Shown one piece after another: positions 55,331 to 64,000 of a stretch of 64,000 bases of DNA; the stretch's first letter is position 1; each line of letters starts with the position of its first letter. Source of the DNA: Kushneria phosphatilytica. GTDB lineage: Bacteria > Pseudomonadota > Gammaproteobacteria > Pseudomonadales > Halomonadaceae. The stretch is taken from assembly GCF_008247605.1 (NCBI RefSeq), contig NZ_CP043420.1:1612001-1676000 (forward strand). The letters are read 5' to 3'. The position numbers and the translations under genes were made by a program. Under the pieces are notes generated by a model. That model saw nothing but the letters and a program-made list of their open reading frames with translations. It searched no databases and was not told the DNA's origin.

Positions 55331-55352
55331 TTCAGACAGAAGGAGTTCATCC

Positions 55353-55988
55353 ATGGCTTATCAGCTTCCCGATCTGCCCTATGCGTTTGATGCGCTGGAA
55401 CCCCACATCGATGCGCAGACCATGCAGATTCACCACGATAAGCATCACAATACTTATGTGACCAATGCCAATGCGGCGCTGGAAAAACTGCCTGATGATC
55501 TGGCCGGTCTGTCGGCCGAAGAACTGGTGCAGCAGCTTGATCGGGTGCCGGAAGCACAGCGTACTGCCGTGCGTAATAACGCCGGTGGTCATGTCAACCA
55601 CAGCCTGTTCTGGGAGATCATGACGCCCAATGCCAAGGGGCTGAAAGAGTTCCCGACGCTGATGGGTGCCATTGAAAAGGCATTTGGTAGTGCCGAAGCG
55701 TTTGCCGAGAAGTTCGAGGCAGCTGCCAAGGGCCGGTTCGGTTCCGGTTGGGCATGGCTGTGTGTCAAGGATGGTGAGTTGATGATCATCTCTACGGCCA
55801 ATCAGGATAGCCCGCTGATGGCGTCTGCCTATGGTGGTGCTGATGCTCAACCCATCCTGGGCGTCGATGTCTGGGAGCATGCCTATTATCTGAATTACCA
55901 GAATCGTCGCCCCGACTATCTCAAGGCGTTCTGGAATGTAGTCAACTGGGCTGAAGTCGAGAAGCGCTATAATGCAGCCATGAGTTGA
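55353..55988 (+). CDS. sodA: Superoxide dismutase, Mn-type signature
   Basis: Dismutates superoxide in the cytoplasm. The 211-residue Fe/Mn-family protein has metal ligands His in [11 protein letters not shown] and in [10 protein letters not shown], and Asp/His in [19 protein letters not shown]. The NNAGGH context before the second ligand and the Gln in ANQDSPLM are features of manganese enzymes, whereas iron enzymes usually carry the outer-sphere Gln in the earlier position. The ATG at 55353 follows AAGGAG; the longer upstream frame crosses hairpins. A strong terminator follows. Confidence 0.92.
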   Translation: MAYQLPDLPYAFDALEPHIDAQTMQIHHDKHHNTYVTNANAALEKLPDDLAGLSAEELVQQLDRVPEAQRTAVRNNAGGHVNHSLFWEIMTPNAKGLKEFPTLMGAIEKAFGSAEAFAEKFEAAAKGRFGSGWAWLCVKDGELMIISTANQDSPLMASAYGGADAQPILGVDVWEHAYYLNYQNRRPDYLKAFWNVVNWAEVEKRYNAAMS

Positions 55989-56034
55989 TTGATCGCTGCA
56001 TGATCGGCCTCACCCTGAGGTCGATTGCCTGGTG

Positions 56035-56067
56035 ACGGCGCGCCGCTATCTGCGGCGCGCCGTTTTT
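56035..56067 (+). terminator. Strong intrinsic terminator after sodA
   Basis: A 12-bp perfect stem (56035-56046 with 56052-56063), loop TATCT, all GC near the base, followed by TTTTT. It lies just before the end of the convergent membrane-protein gene. Confidence 0.88.
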
Positions 56068-56076
56068 ACAAGAGGG

Positions 56077-58059
56077 TCAGTTCAGAGCGCGGCGTGCGCG
56101 AACAAGTGCCCGATACCAGTGACGTGAGGGGGAGCCGACCAGTGGGGGGCGGTGCGTCAGCAGACTGATATTGCGATGCATGCGAATATCATAGTTGGAA
56201 AGCATGTTGAGCGTACCTTCCCGGGCCCCATAAGTGTTCTTCAAAAAGTCGATGGCCTCGGGAGGCAGGGCAACGCGATAGTGCCGCACCAGTGCCAGCG
56301 CCAGCGACTCGGCAGTGCGCGAAAGATCCTCGTTGACTTCCTTGACCATGGCAGTGCCCAGTGCCGCCTTGGCGGAAGCCGAAAGATTGGGTTCGAGCTG
56401 GCCGAAATAAGCGGCATTACTGGCATATATGGCCCGTTGTACTTCGGGCCTGGAAAGCTGGACATGCGGTTCCAGGGCAAGAGCAATTTCGATTGCCAGT
56501 CGTTTGGCTGCCTCGACATCAGCGACGTGATCCTGAGTCGCAGTAGCCTGAGGTTCGATACGCCGGTGGGGCAGCCGCGTGTCACGCAAGTGTCGGAAAA
56601 GATGCTTGCAGACCTGCGCCTTGGCGGCATCGTCGAGTTCAATCCGTTTTTCCCGAATGCGTAGACCACGGCCCCCGGGTCCGACCTGGAGCCGGGTGGC
56701 GTCGTCGGATTCGGCCTCGGCCATGCGATCCCAACGCTCCGACATTCGAAGCAGGTTGACATGATTGCGGCCCACCTGCTCATAAGCTTCGTGAACGCTG
56801 CGAAACAGTTTCAGGGCATTGGTCAGGATATTGGCACGGTCGCGGAGTTCGCCACGGACCCCTTTTTCTCCCTGGCGGCTTCGGACGGCAAGTTGATGAA
56901 TCTGTTCGGCCAGTGCATCCATCGCTTCACGTGAGCGCTGGGCCAGTGCCTCGGCACGCAATCCCTGAGCAGCATCCTCTACAAGTGTTCCGGATTGCTC
57001 GGCGAGGTAAACGGTCAGTGCTTTCAGTCGTGATAACCCGGTTGCCTGACTGATGCGATAGCGTGAGCGAGCTTCCTCAAGCGCGTCCAGAGTGCGTGCC
57101 AGCTGCCAGCGGCCGCGATACTCGAACGTCAGCATGGGGATCTCCCGGCCACTGATCAGCTCAAAGGCCAGGATGAGCATTTCCTCAACATCCTGGAGTG
57201 TCATCAACAGCTCGTTATCTTCCTCGATAGCTGCCATGACACGTTCGATGAAGTTGTCATCGCGGGCGACACCATGATGCAGATCAGGCGCATGGCCAGC
57301 GAAGCGATCTCGCAGTAACGCGATCGCTTCAGGGGCGACCTCATTGAGTTCGCTGAGTTGCGGATCGATGGTATCGCGGTAAAGAGCAATCATGTCCTGG
57401 ATGCGAGCATGTAGACCGACGCGGCGATAGACATCAATCTGAGCAATAATGCGGGCGCTGTCATGATCATCGAGCAGCTCAAGGGCGGCGAGTTCTACAC
57501 CCTGGGGAGAAAGATCCTGCTTGCGCAGCAGCATGGCAGCAGCCTCACGTCGCCGTGCTTCACCTTCAAGGCTTTCGACAATCAGATTGCGGGTCGTCAG
57601 GATCAGCTCGGGCAGCTCATCGATAATGTGCGATATCTTGTTGGCAGTACGCTCGTAATGTCGTCCTCGGGTGAGATGGTAAACGAGATTGGCAATGATA
57701 CCGGCGACACCGGTGATGACCGTATAAGAGATGAAGAAGACATAATTCTCCATCGAAGGGGCCTTGCCATATCCCAGCAGATAGCCGCCCCAGGCGCCGA
57801 TCAGGGTAACCGGGCCGGCTGTCCAGAGGATCTGCAGGGTACTGACCGACCATGGGACTTTTTCGACTGCCGCAGTGATACGGCGAATCTCATCTCGGCC
57901 CTCCCGCTCGAGGCTGACCTGAGCGATATCCTGGTGGCCACTTTTGTGGGCTCGATGAGGGCGTTTGAATAGAGCAAACGGAGACAGCACGGACTTCCCT
58001 GATACGCTGGCGAGAGGCGAGAAACAAGGTAGCATTGGCCTGCGATACGAACCAGACAT
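56077..58059 (-). CDS. Unrecognised membrane protein with large helical cytoplasmic region
   Basis: A protein of up to 660 residues that I cannot assign to a family. Two adjacent membrane helices lie near residues 72-97 (LQILWTAGPVTLIGAWGGYL) and 104-128 (YVFFISYTVITGVAGIIANL). The rest, about 530 residues, is predicted helical, rich in Arg, Glu, Ala and Leu, with no known catalytic motif, ending in a basic tail (ALVRARRALN). A GTG at 57990 with GGGAAG just upstream would give a 637-residue form and is a reasonable alternative start. It diverges from a SEC-C protein gene. It may be a membrane-anchored scaffold; that is a guess from shape only. Confidence 0.75.
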   Translation of the reverse strand: MSGSYRRPMLPCFSPLASVSGKSVLSPFALFKRPHRAHKSGHQDIAQVSLEREGRDEIRRITAAVEKVPWSVSTLQILWTAGPVTLIGAWGGYLLGYGKAPSMENYVFFISYTVITGVAGIIANLVYHLTRGRHYERTANKISHIIDELPELILTTRNLIVESLEGEARRREAAAMLLRKQDLSPQGVELAALELLDDHDSARIIAQIDVYRRVGLHARIQDMIALYRDTIDPQLSELNEVAPEAIALLRDRFAGHAPDLHHGVARDDNFIERVMAAIEEDNELLMTLQDVEEMLILAFELISGREIPMLTFEYRGRWQLARTLDALEEARSRYRISQATGLSRLKALTVYLAEQSGTLVEDAAQGLRAEALAQRSREAMDALAEQIHQLAVRSRQGEKGVRGELRDRANILTNALKLFRSVHEAYEQVGRNHVNLLRMSERWDRMAEAESDDATRLQVGPGGRGLRIREKRIELDDAAKAQVCKHLFRHLRDTRLPHRRIEPQATATQDHVADVEAAKRLAIEIALALEPHVQLSRPEVQRAIYASNAAYFGQLEPNLSASAKAALGTAMVKEVNEDLSRTAESLALALVRHYRVALPPEAIDFLKNTYGAREGTLNMLSNYDIRMHRNISLLTHRPPLVGSPSRHWYRALVRARRALN

Positions 58060-58124
58060 AGCGCTGCCTGATCGGCATGTTACGATGAATCATGAGGCTT
58101 GAGAGGCTGGCAGGGAGTGCCTGA

Positions 58125-59954
58125 ATGCTTGCAGAGTGGGTTGATCTGTTACTGGGATATGCCAGTGAGGCACTGGAGGTTATCCGCAAGGATGAACGTT
58201 ATCCGACGCTGATGCACTGGGCGCGTACCGAGGGTGTCACGCTTGTGGGCGGAGACCTTGCGCTGGCCCAGGCGCTGGCACCTGAATTATGGAACCAGAC
58301 GCCGCTGGTACGTGAAAATTTTGCCAGCGAGCCGCTGGCGCGTCCGGAACCCGATGAGCCCTGCTGGTGTGATTCCGGGCGACGCTATCGTGACTGTTGT
58401 GGGGCGGTTGCCTTGCCCGGGCCGCTGCCGGCCCACCTGATGTGGATGCTGTCGTTGCGCCGCTGGCGGGGCAATACCCTGCGCCGGGCTCTGCATTTTC
58501 CTGATATTCCGGCCCAGGCGCTGCTGGAGGCCGGGATCATCACTGCTGAAAACGGTCAGTTGGGCAGGGCCCAGCAGATTCTCGAAGTCTTCTTCAAGTG
58601 TCCTGACTGGTATGGCATGCCGGAGCAGTCAGAGCCGGCTCTGGAATTGTTGACCGATCTCTACCAGGAGCGGGGATTCAATCGCAAGAAAACCGCTCTG
58701 CTGGATAGCGCTATTGATCATGGCCCTCCGTTTCTGCGCGGTGCAGCACTGGAGCGCCAATGCCTGATGTATCTGGACAGCGACGAGCTTGGTAATGCCA
58801 GAGAGACTTTTCTGAAGGCTTTGCAAACCCTTCCCAATGCTCCGGCGCTGGCCTGGTTGGAAACCATGCTGTTATTGCACGAAGGTCATGAGAGCGAAGC
58901 CAGGGATCGGGCCAGCTTCTGGTATCGACGGCTGGCCAGACGTGGGGACATCGATAGCGAGCAACTGGCGTTTCTGGGAGATCTTGCCCTCAACCCTGCC
59001 GCGACCCTTGCCGAGCAGATGATCTATTCGGAAGAGGAACTGGCAGCACCTCTGAGTGACATGCAGGCCATGCTGTCTCAGCTCGGCCCGGCGCCCTCCA
59101 TTTCTTTGGCAGTCAATGCCGAGGAGCGCCTCGAGTATCATTTTGATGATATCGATATTGCCCACCACCGAGCATGGCAAAGTGTATTTCGCACCACCGT
59201 TAACGTCGATGATGCCCCGGGCTTGAAGGATGATCCCTGGGGGCATGCCGGTGAATGGCTGGAAGCACTTTCGCATCATCCCGATTGGCTTGCTTCGCCA
59301 GCGATTCTGGAAGAGCTGGCGATGGCGCTGACCAGTCGCATGGGCAATCTGCCCTGGATGGCGGCACCTTTTTTCCTGCCGCTGCATGAAAGGCTTGCCC
59401 AGTGGCTGACCGTGATTGAACGCAGCGATCGGGATTTTCTTTTCGCTGAAGGTAACAACGCCACACTGTTCCGTTTTGGCCTGGCGCTGGTAATTGGTCT
59501 CGAGCGAGGTGACCGTGCGCATTCACATGCTTTGGCAGAACGGTTGCTCGAGCTCGACGAAAGCGATCCGCTTGGATTACGGGAAATATTGCTTGAACAG
59601 TTGCTTCGGGAAGGGCGCAATCAGGATGCATTGCACATGAGTGAAGCAATGGCGGCCCGCCAGGTGGGAGATGAGCAACAGTGGCTCGGGTTGCTGATCG
59701 GTCAGGCGCTGGCACTTTACCGATTGGAACGCGTGGATGAGGCGCGAGAGATTCTCGATCGGGTCAATGAGGTTAATCCATATATTCTTACCCTGTTAAG
59801 CCGGGATAACCCACGACGGGAACCGGAAATCGAGGGGACGCCCTCTCCCGGTTCACGCGCCGAGGCCTGGCAGTATCGAGTACTGATGCGCGAGCAATGG
59901 CTATCCACCCCCGGCGCATTGGCCTGGTTGACCCAGACCCTTCGTACCGGTTGA
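58125..59954 (+). CDS. SEC-C motif protein with tetratricopeptide-like repeats
   Basis: A 609-residue soluble protein. Near the N-terminus (residues 78-93) is a SEC-C zinc motif, DEPCWCDSGRRYRDCC (Cys80, Cys82, Cys91, Cys92), like the SecA C-terminal zinc finger. The remainder is helical with TPR-like regions, for example GQLGRAQQILEVFFKCPDWY, ARETFLKALQTLPNAPAL and ALYRLERVDEAREILDRV. The ATG follows CAGGGAG. SEC-C motifs occur in many unlinked proteins and can contact ribosomes or SecB. Divergent from the unknown membrane protein, with which it may share control. Function unknown. Confidence 0.85.
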   Translation: MLAEWVDLLLGYASEALEVIRKDERYPTLMHWARTEGVTLVGGDLALAQALAPELWNQTPLVRENFASEPLARPEPDEPCWCDSGRRYRDCCGAVALPGPLPAHLMWMLSLRRWRGNTLRRALHFPDIPAQALLEAGIITAENGQLGRAQQILEVFFKCPDWYGMPEQSEPALELLTDLYQERGFNRKKTALLDSAIDHGPPFLRGAALERQCLMYLDSDELGNARETFLKALQTLPNAPALAWLETMLLLHEGHESEARDRASFWYRRLARRGDIDSEQLAFLGDLALNPAATLAEQMIYSEEELAAPLSDMQAMLSQLGPAPSISLAVNAEERLEYHFDDIDIAHHRAWQSVFRTTVNVDDAPGLKDDPWGHAGEWLEALSHHPDWLASPAILEELAMALTSRMGNLPWMAAPFFLPLHERLAQWLTVIERSDRDFLFAEGNNATLFRFGLALVIGLERGDRAHSHALAERLLELDESDPLGLREILLEQLLREGRNQDALHMSEAMAARQVGDEQQWLGLLIGQALALYRLERVDEAREILDRVNEVNPYILTLLSRDNPRREPEIEGTPSPGSRAEAWQYRVLMREQWLSTPGALAWLTQTLRTG

Positions 59955-59964
59955 GCGTGGCCGA

Positions 59965-61227
59965 TCAGTCGATACTTTCCACCGGCTGTTGCTTGCGGAC
60001 TTCAAGCTGATCGCGCCATTCACGAAAACGCCATAGCATGACCAGCCCCGGCAGGGCGGCCAGTGTGCAGATGAGGAAGAACAGATCCCAACCCACTGCG
60101 CTGGCGAGTATTCCGCTGGGCGAGGCGATCACCACCCGGGGCAGGCCCATGATTGACGAGAGCAGGGCGTATTGACCCGCTGTGAAACGCACATCGGTCA
60201 AAGCTGCCATGAAGGCAATGAAGGCGGCGGTCCCCATGCCCGCGGCCAGGTTTTCGAAGCTGACGACTGTGGCCAGTGCTGCCAGCGAGTGGCCGACGTG
60301 GTTGAGCCAGATAAAGCCCGCCGTAGAGATCATCTGTAGCAGGCCGAACCACCACAGTGAACGATAGATGCCCAGTCGGAGAATCAGTGCGCCGCCCAGC
60401 ATGGTGCCTGCCATGATCATCCAGACCCCGAACAGTTTGACGGTGGTACCGATTTCGGTATTGGAGAAGCCGATTTCCTTGTAAAACGGGATAGTGAGAT
60501 TGGTGGCTACCGAATCACCCAGCTTGTAGAGCAGGATAAACAGGAGTATCCACCAGGCGCCGGGGCGATTGAGGAAATTGTTGATAGGGTCGAGAAAGGT
60601 ATTGCGCCAGCGCAGTGGCGTACCGGGAGCAACGGCTTCAGGTTCGGGCGCCAGCAGGGTGATCAGAATGCAGCCACCCAGAATCAGCCCCATGATCAGG
60701 TAGGTAGTCTGAAAACCGACCTGGTCTGCGAGCATCAGACCGCCACCGGAGGCAATCAGTGTACCGATGCGATAACCATAGACATAGAAGCTGGAGCCCA
60801 GTCCCAACTCGCGTTCGGGGAGGTGCTCGCGTCGATAGGCATCAATGACAATGTCCTGACTGGCACTGAAAAGACTGACCAGTAGTGCCATGACGCCAAC
60901 CGCCAACGGCAACTGACCGGGATCAAGCATGCTCAATGATATGATCAGCAGTGCCAGAGCCAGCTGGATCATGGTCAGCCAGCCTCGGCGCCGACCCATG
61001 ATCGGTGGTGGCAATCGGTCAAGCAGCGGTGCCCAGAGAAACTTCAGGGTATAGGGTATGCCGACCAGAGCCAGTAGTCCCACGGCATCCAGTGAGACGC
61101 CGGCATCCGTCATCCACGCCTGCATGACACTGCCGGTCAGTAGCAGGGGAAGGCCGGAGGCCAGGCCCATCATGAACGTGATACCATGTCGGATTACGAC
61201 GGCTTTCAATAAGCGTGTTGAAATCAA
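59965..61227 (-). CDS. ampG: AmpG-type muropeptide permease (major facilitator family)
   Basis: A 420-residue inner-membrane transporter with about twelve membrane helices. It begins with GITFMMGLASGLPLLLTGSVMQAWM and contains GIPYTLKFLWAPLLDR and GRRRGWLTMIQ, the pattern of the AmpG group, which imports anhydro-muropeptides for cell-wall recycling. Other solute specificities in this family exist, but the N-terminal signature is typical. It converges with the SEC-C gene and diverges from rfaH. No beta-lactamase or ampR is nearby. Confidence 0.9.
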   Translation of the reverse strand: MISTRLLKAVVIRHGITFMMGLASGLPLLLTGSVMQAWMTDAGVSLDAVGLLALVGIPYTLKFLWAPLLDRLPPPIMGRRRGWLTMIQLALALLIISLSMLDPGQLPLAVGVMALLVSLFSASQDIVIDAYRREHLPERELGLGSSFYVYGYRIGTLIASGGGLMLADQVGFQTTYLIMGLILGGCILITLLAPEPEAVAPGTPLRWRNTFLDPINNFLNRPGAWWILLFILLYKLGDSVATNLTIPFYKEIGFSNTEIGTTVKLFGVWMIMAGTMLGGALILRLGIYRSLWWFGLLQMISTAGFIWLNHVGHSLAALATVVSFENLAAGMGTAAFIAFMAALTDVRFTAGQYALLSSIMGLPRVVIASPSGILASAVGWDLFFLICTLAALPGLVMLWRFREWRDQLEVRKQQPVESID

Positions 61228-61320
61228 GTTGTGTCGTCCGATCCTTGGGTGGATGGGTGGCGGCAGGGTCGTTGATTCTCGCAGAGCTGCAGGTGTCAGG
61301 CCATATCAGGAGGTAATCCC

Positions 61321-61845
61321 TTGAGCACCCCCGAGATCGAGCAGCCTCGCTGGTATGCTATCCAGTGCAAGGGTGGAGAATCCTTTCGTGCTGCGGAACA
61401 TCTGACACGTCAGGGGTACAAGCTGTTTCATCCGGTGATCGATATCGAACGTCGTCAGCGTGGACGTCTTCATACGGTTCGCGAACCTCTGTTCCCCTGG
61501 TATCTGTTTATTTGTCTTGATCGTATTTCCGACAATTGGCGTCCGATTCGTTCCACTCGAGGGGTGCTGAAGCTGGTGGCTTTTGGCAATACACCGATCC
61601 CGATACCTGACGAGTTGATCGAGACCCTGCGGCAGCAGGCTGACAGCGTGGATGAAGAAGGGCGCGAGCACTATTTTCGGCCCGGGGATCGTATTGAAAT
61701 TACGGAAGGTCCTTTTCGTGATCTGGAAGGCACATTTCTTGAACGCAAGGGGGAAGAGCGGGTTATCGTGCTGCTCGATATTCTACAGCGCGAGCACCAG
61801 ATGCAGTTTGGAATCGGTCAGGTACAGCGCGCCAATCGATCATGA
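61321..61845 (+). CDS. rfaH: Transcription antitermination factor RfaH
   Basis: A NusG paralogue of 174 residues that boosts expression of long envelope or virulence operons carrying an ops site. The NGN domain begins RWYAIQCKGGESFRAAEHL and contains LFPWYLFICLD and RSTRGVLKLV; the KOW domain has GDRIEITEGPFRDLEGTFLERKGEERVIVLLDIL. It starts with TTG at 61321, supported by a perfect AGGAGGT six bases upstream. It is distinguished from NusG by length and the TRGVLKLVAFG segment. Target operons are outside the window. Confidence 0.92.
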   Translation: MSTPEIEQPRWYAIQCKGGESFRAAEHLTRQGYKLFHPVIDIERRQRGRLHTVREPLFPWYLFICLDRISDNWRPIRSTRGVLKLVAFGNTPIPIPDELIETLRQQADSVDEEGREHYFRPGDRIEITEGPFRDLEGTFLERKGEERVIVLLDILQREHQMQFGIGQVQRANRS

Positions 61846-61857
61846 CTCTGGTGTTGT

Positions 61858-62472
61858 TCAACGTCCTGTCCACCAGCGTTGGGACCAGGCCTGCATGACG
61901 CGTTCGGGATAAACCGTACGGCCGAGGCTACCGTTATAACGCGCCAGCGCTCTTGTCATATCGTGATCTTCGTTGTCTAGATACCAGGCAAGGATGGTAC
62001 AGCCATAGCGAAGATTGATCGCAGGGTCGGTCAGATCATCTTCAGGGCGACCAATTTCCTGTTTCCAGAAAGGCATGACCTGCATAAGGCCGACTGCCCC
62101 GGCCGGCGATACTGCTTGTGACCTGAAGCGGCTTTCGACTTCGATGAGTGCAAGTACCAGCTGAGGGTCGAGATGATTCTGATGGGCCTGGTTGACGAGT
62201 TGTTCGAGTAACTTCAGCCGCTGTCGTGAATCCGGCAGAAAATCGGCCAGCCGATGTTGCATGTCCATCAGCCAGACCGTGGCCGCATAATGATCACGAA
62301 AGCCATGGTCTCTGACCATGGCGTGTTCGAGTGTCCTGAGCAGTGCCTCGGGAATTTCGGCGGGCGGATGGGCGGCAGCCATACCTTGTCCGGGTAGCAG
62401 CAGCGCGGCAGTCAACCCCACTGCTGCTGAATGATCAGAGACCCAGCTTCGCGCGTAGCATTTCCACCACAC
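61858..62472 (-). CDS. Lytic transglycosylase with SLT domain
   Basis: A secreted or membrane-linked peptidoglycan lytic transglycosylase, about 204 residues. The SLT domain shows [27 protein letters not shown] with the catalytic Glu in IEVES, then [17 protein letters not shown] and [11 protein letters not shown] hydrophobic stretch [10 protein letters not shown] near the start fits a signal sequence. The start is unclear: a GTG at 62472 is chosen, while 62499 and 62529 are in frame; all overlap the end of proS on the same strand, and GTG 62421 would give a shorter form. Coupled to proS. Confidence 0.8.
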   Translation of the reverse strand: MWWKCYARSWVSDHSAAVGLTAALLLPGQGMAAAHPPAEIPEALLRTLEHAMVRDHGFRDHYAATVWLMDMQHRLADFLPDSRQRLKLLEQLVNQAHQNHLDPQLVLALIEVESRFRSQAVSPAGAVGLMQVMPFWKQEIGRPEDDLTDPAINLRYGCTILAWYLDNEDHDMTRALARYNGSLGRTVYPERVMQAWSQRWWTGR

Positions 62473-64000
62473 CCTTGCGCGGGACCATGGTAACGTCATC
62501 GTCCTGGCGTCCCTTGTATTCAAGTTCATCGTTATTCAGACCCCGATCACCAATCACGATTCGGTGCGGAATCCCGATCAGTTCGAGATCGGCGAATTTT
62601 ACTCCCGGGCGCTCATCCCGGTCATCCAGCAGCACTTCAAAACCCGCTTCGGTCAGTGTCTCGTAGAGACGCTCGGCCTCGTTTCGCACCGCTTCCGACT
62701 TGTGGGCGTTCATGGGGACCAGGGCGATCTGGTAGGGCGCCAGAGGGGCAGGCCAGGTAATGCCGCGTTCGTCATGATGTTGCTCGATGGCAGCAGCCAC
62801 GACCCGGGTTACGCCAATGCCGTAGCAGCCCATCAGCAGTGGTACCGCGCGCCCGTTTTCATCCAGCACGGTGGCATTCATCGCCTCCGAGTATTTGGTG
62901 CCGAGCTGAAAGACATGACCGACTTCAATGCCGCGAGCCACGGCGAGTGTTCCCTGACCATCCGGAGAGGGATCGCCTTCCACGACATTGCGGATATCGG
63001 CTACTTTCGGTATTGGCAGATCACGCTCCCAGTTGATCCCGAACCAGTGTTGACCGTCGATATTCGCGCCAGCGCCAAAGTCGCTCATCATGGCGACACT
63101 GCGATCGATCACGATTGGCATATCAAGCCCGACAGGTCCCAGGGAGCCGGGGCCGGCGCCTACTGCGGCGCGGATTTCGGACTCATCGGCCATGGTCAGA
63201 GGAGTTGCCACTTCCGGCAGATGTTCAGCCTTCACCTCGTTCAGGTTATGATCGCCTCGCACCAGCAATGCCACCAGACCGCCTTCACTGCCGTGAACCA
63301 TTAGCGTCTTGATGGTTTTCTCTATCGGCAGGTCAAAACCCTCTACCAGTGCTGCAATGGTACGTACATCGGGCGTGTCCACTCGACGCAATGCCTGGGT
63401 CGGAGCCGGACGTTCCTGCTCGCGCGGGAGGGCTTCCGCCTTTTCGATATTGGCAGCGTAATCCGAGCCGGTAGAGAAAATCACGGCATCTTCCCCGGAG
63501 TCGGCCAATACCTGGAATTCATGAGAACCGGAACCGCCGATATCGCCGTTATCGGCCTGGACGGCACGAAAATCGAGCCCCAGCCGGGTAAAGATACGCG
63601 TATAGGCGTCATACATCGCCTGATAGGAGCGCTTGAGACCTGCTTCGTCGATATCGAAGGAGTAAGCATCCTTCATGATGAATTCCCGCGCACGCATAAC
63701 ACCGAAGCGAGGCCGTGTTTCATCTCGAAACTTGGTCTGGATCTGATAGAAGTTCGAAGGCAACTGGCGGTAGGAGCGGAGTTCGTTACGTACCAGATCG
63801 GTAATGACTTCCTCGTGCGTGGGGCCGTAACAGAAGTCACGCTCGTGGCGATCGCGGATGCGAAGCAGCAGATTGCCATACTGGTCCCAGCGGCCGGATT
63901 CCTGCCATAGTTCAGCTGGCTGAATGGAAGGCATCAGCACTTCCTGGGCACCGGCCCGGTCCATCTCTTCGCGGACTACCTGTTCGACCTTGTGCAGGGT
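62435..64000 (-). CDS. proS: Prolyl-tRNA synthetase (truncated by window edge)
   Basis: Attaches proline to its tRNA. About 522 C-terminal residues are visible; the start lies beyond the right edge (the frame is open to 64000, reading [20 protein letters not shown]). Class II motif 2 is in [25 protein letters not shown], motif 3 in [22 protein letters not shown]. Between them lies the INS/YbaK-like editing domain (about [13 protein letters not shown] to [15 protein letters not shown]), which removes mischarged alanine. The anticodon-binding domain follows and ends [10 protein letters not shown]. It overlaps the lytic transglycosylase gene. Confidence 0.96.
   Translation of the reverse strand, partial: TLHKVEQVVREEMDRAGAQEVLMPSIQPAELWQESGRWDQYGNLLLRIRDRHERDFCYGPTHEEVITDLVRNELRSYRQLPSNFYQIQTKFRDETRPRFGVMRAREFIMKDAYSFDIDEAGLKRSYQAMYDAYTRIFTRLGLDFRAVQADNGDIGGSGSHEFQVLADSGEDAVIFSTGSDYAANIEKAEALPREQERPAPTQALRRVDTPDVRTIAALVEGFDLPIEKTIKTLMVHGSEGGLVALLVRGDHNLNEVKAEHLPEVATPLTMADESEIRAAVGAGPGSLGPVGLDMPIVIDRSVAMMSDFGAGANIDGQHWFGINWERDLPIPKVADIRNVVEGDPSPDGQGTLAVARGIEVGHVFQLGTKYSEAMNATVLDENGRAVPLLMGCYGIGVTRVVAAAIEQHHDERGITWPAPLAPYQIALVPMNAHKSEAVRNEAERLYETLTEAGFEVLLDDRDERPGVKFADLELIGIPHRIVIGDRGLNNDELEYKGRQDDDVTMVPRKGVVEMLRAKLGL

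Noticed and set aside
1-64000. tRNA, rRNA, insertion sequences, prophage and CRISPR loci
   Set aside because: None was seen on reading either strand; gene order is continuous housekeeping. A covariance-model scan (tRNA and Rfam) would be needed to exclude small RNAs.

Overview
The window looks like core chromosome of a moderately GC-rich gammaproteobacterium, most likely a halophile of the Halomonadaceae (Halomonas/Kushneria/Chromohalobacter type). This is inferred from protein style and from gene order, much of which follows Pseudomonas: rne-rluC-HAD-sppA-maf-yceD-rpmF-plsX-fab, algU-muc-lepA-lepB-rnc-era-recO-pdxJ, and cysM-rlmD-relA-mazG. Almost every gene is a single-copy housekeeping gene in a tight operon. 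I saw no tRNA, rRNA, insertion sequence, prophage or CRISPR array, and no obvious foreign DNA.

Layout. 1-5.5 kb: rne (cut by the left edge, minus strand) diverges from rluC, a HAD phosphatase and sppA, followed by a convergent Maf pyrophosphatase. 5.7-18.9 kb: yceD-rpmF-plsX-fabD-fabG-acpP-fabF-pabC-mltG-tmk-holB-pilZ-tatD-DUF1285 and an SF1 helicase. This run joins ribosome biogenesis, fatty-acid and phospholipid initiation, folate, cell-wall and DNA replication functions; fabH is missing from its usual place. 18.9-23.4 kb: a rhodanese, then ETF:ubiquinone oxidoreductase divergent from etfB-etfA. 23.7-29 kb: a six-gene TonB energising operon (DUF3450, TtpC-like ExbB, ExbB, ExbD, TonB, TPR lipoprotein-like partner). 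29-34.8 kb: a small basic protein with exonuclease III (minus strand), RhlB-type RNA helicase with a very long disordered N-terminus, and DinG. 34.8-40.3 kb: DAHP synthase, then the envelope-stress operon rpoE/algU-rseA/mucA-rseB/mucB-degP/mucD. 40.5-46.7 kb: lepA-lepB-rnc-era-recO-pdxJ. 46.8-56 kb: cysM-rlmD-relA-mazG-ppc-sodA. 56-64 kb: an unrecognised membrane protein, divergent from a SEC-C/tetratricopeptide-like protein, then ampG, rfaH, a lytic transglycosylase and proS (cut by the right edge).

The least described parts are the divergent pair at 56.1-60 kb, the TonB-type operon at 23.7-29 kb, the 350-residue low-complexity extension on the RNA helicase, and several untranslated elements: a consensus promoter that would make a near-leaderless yceD mRNA, a long hairpin between plsX and fabD, and three stacked hairpins before sodA. 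I did not find a clearly novel defence, mobile or biosynthetic system.
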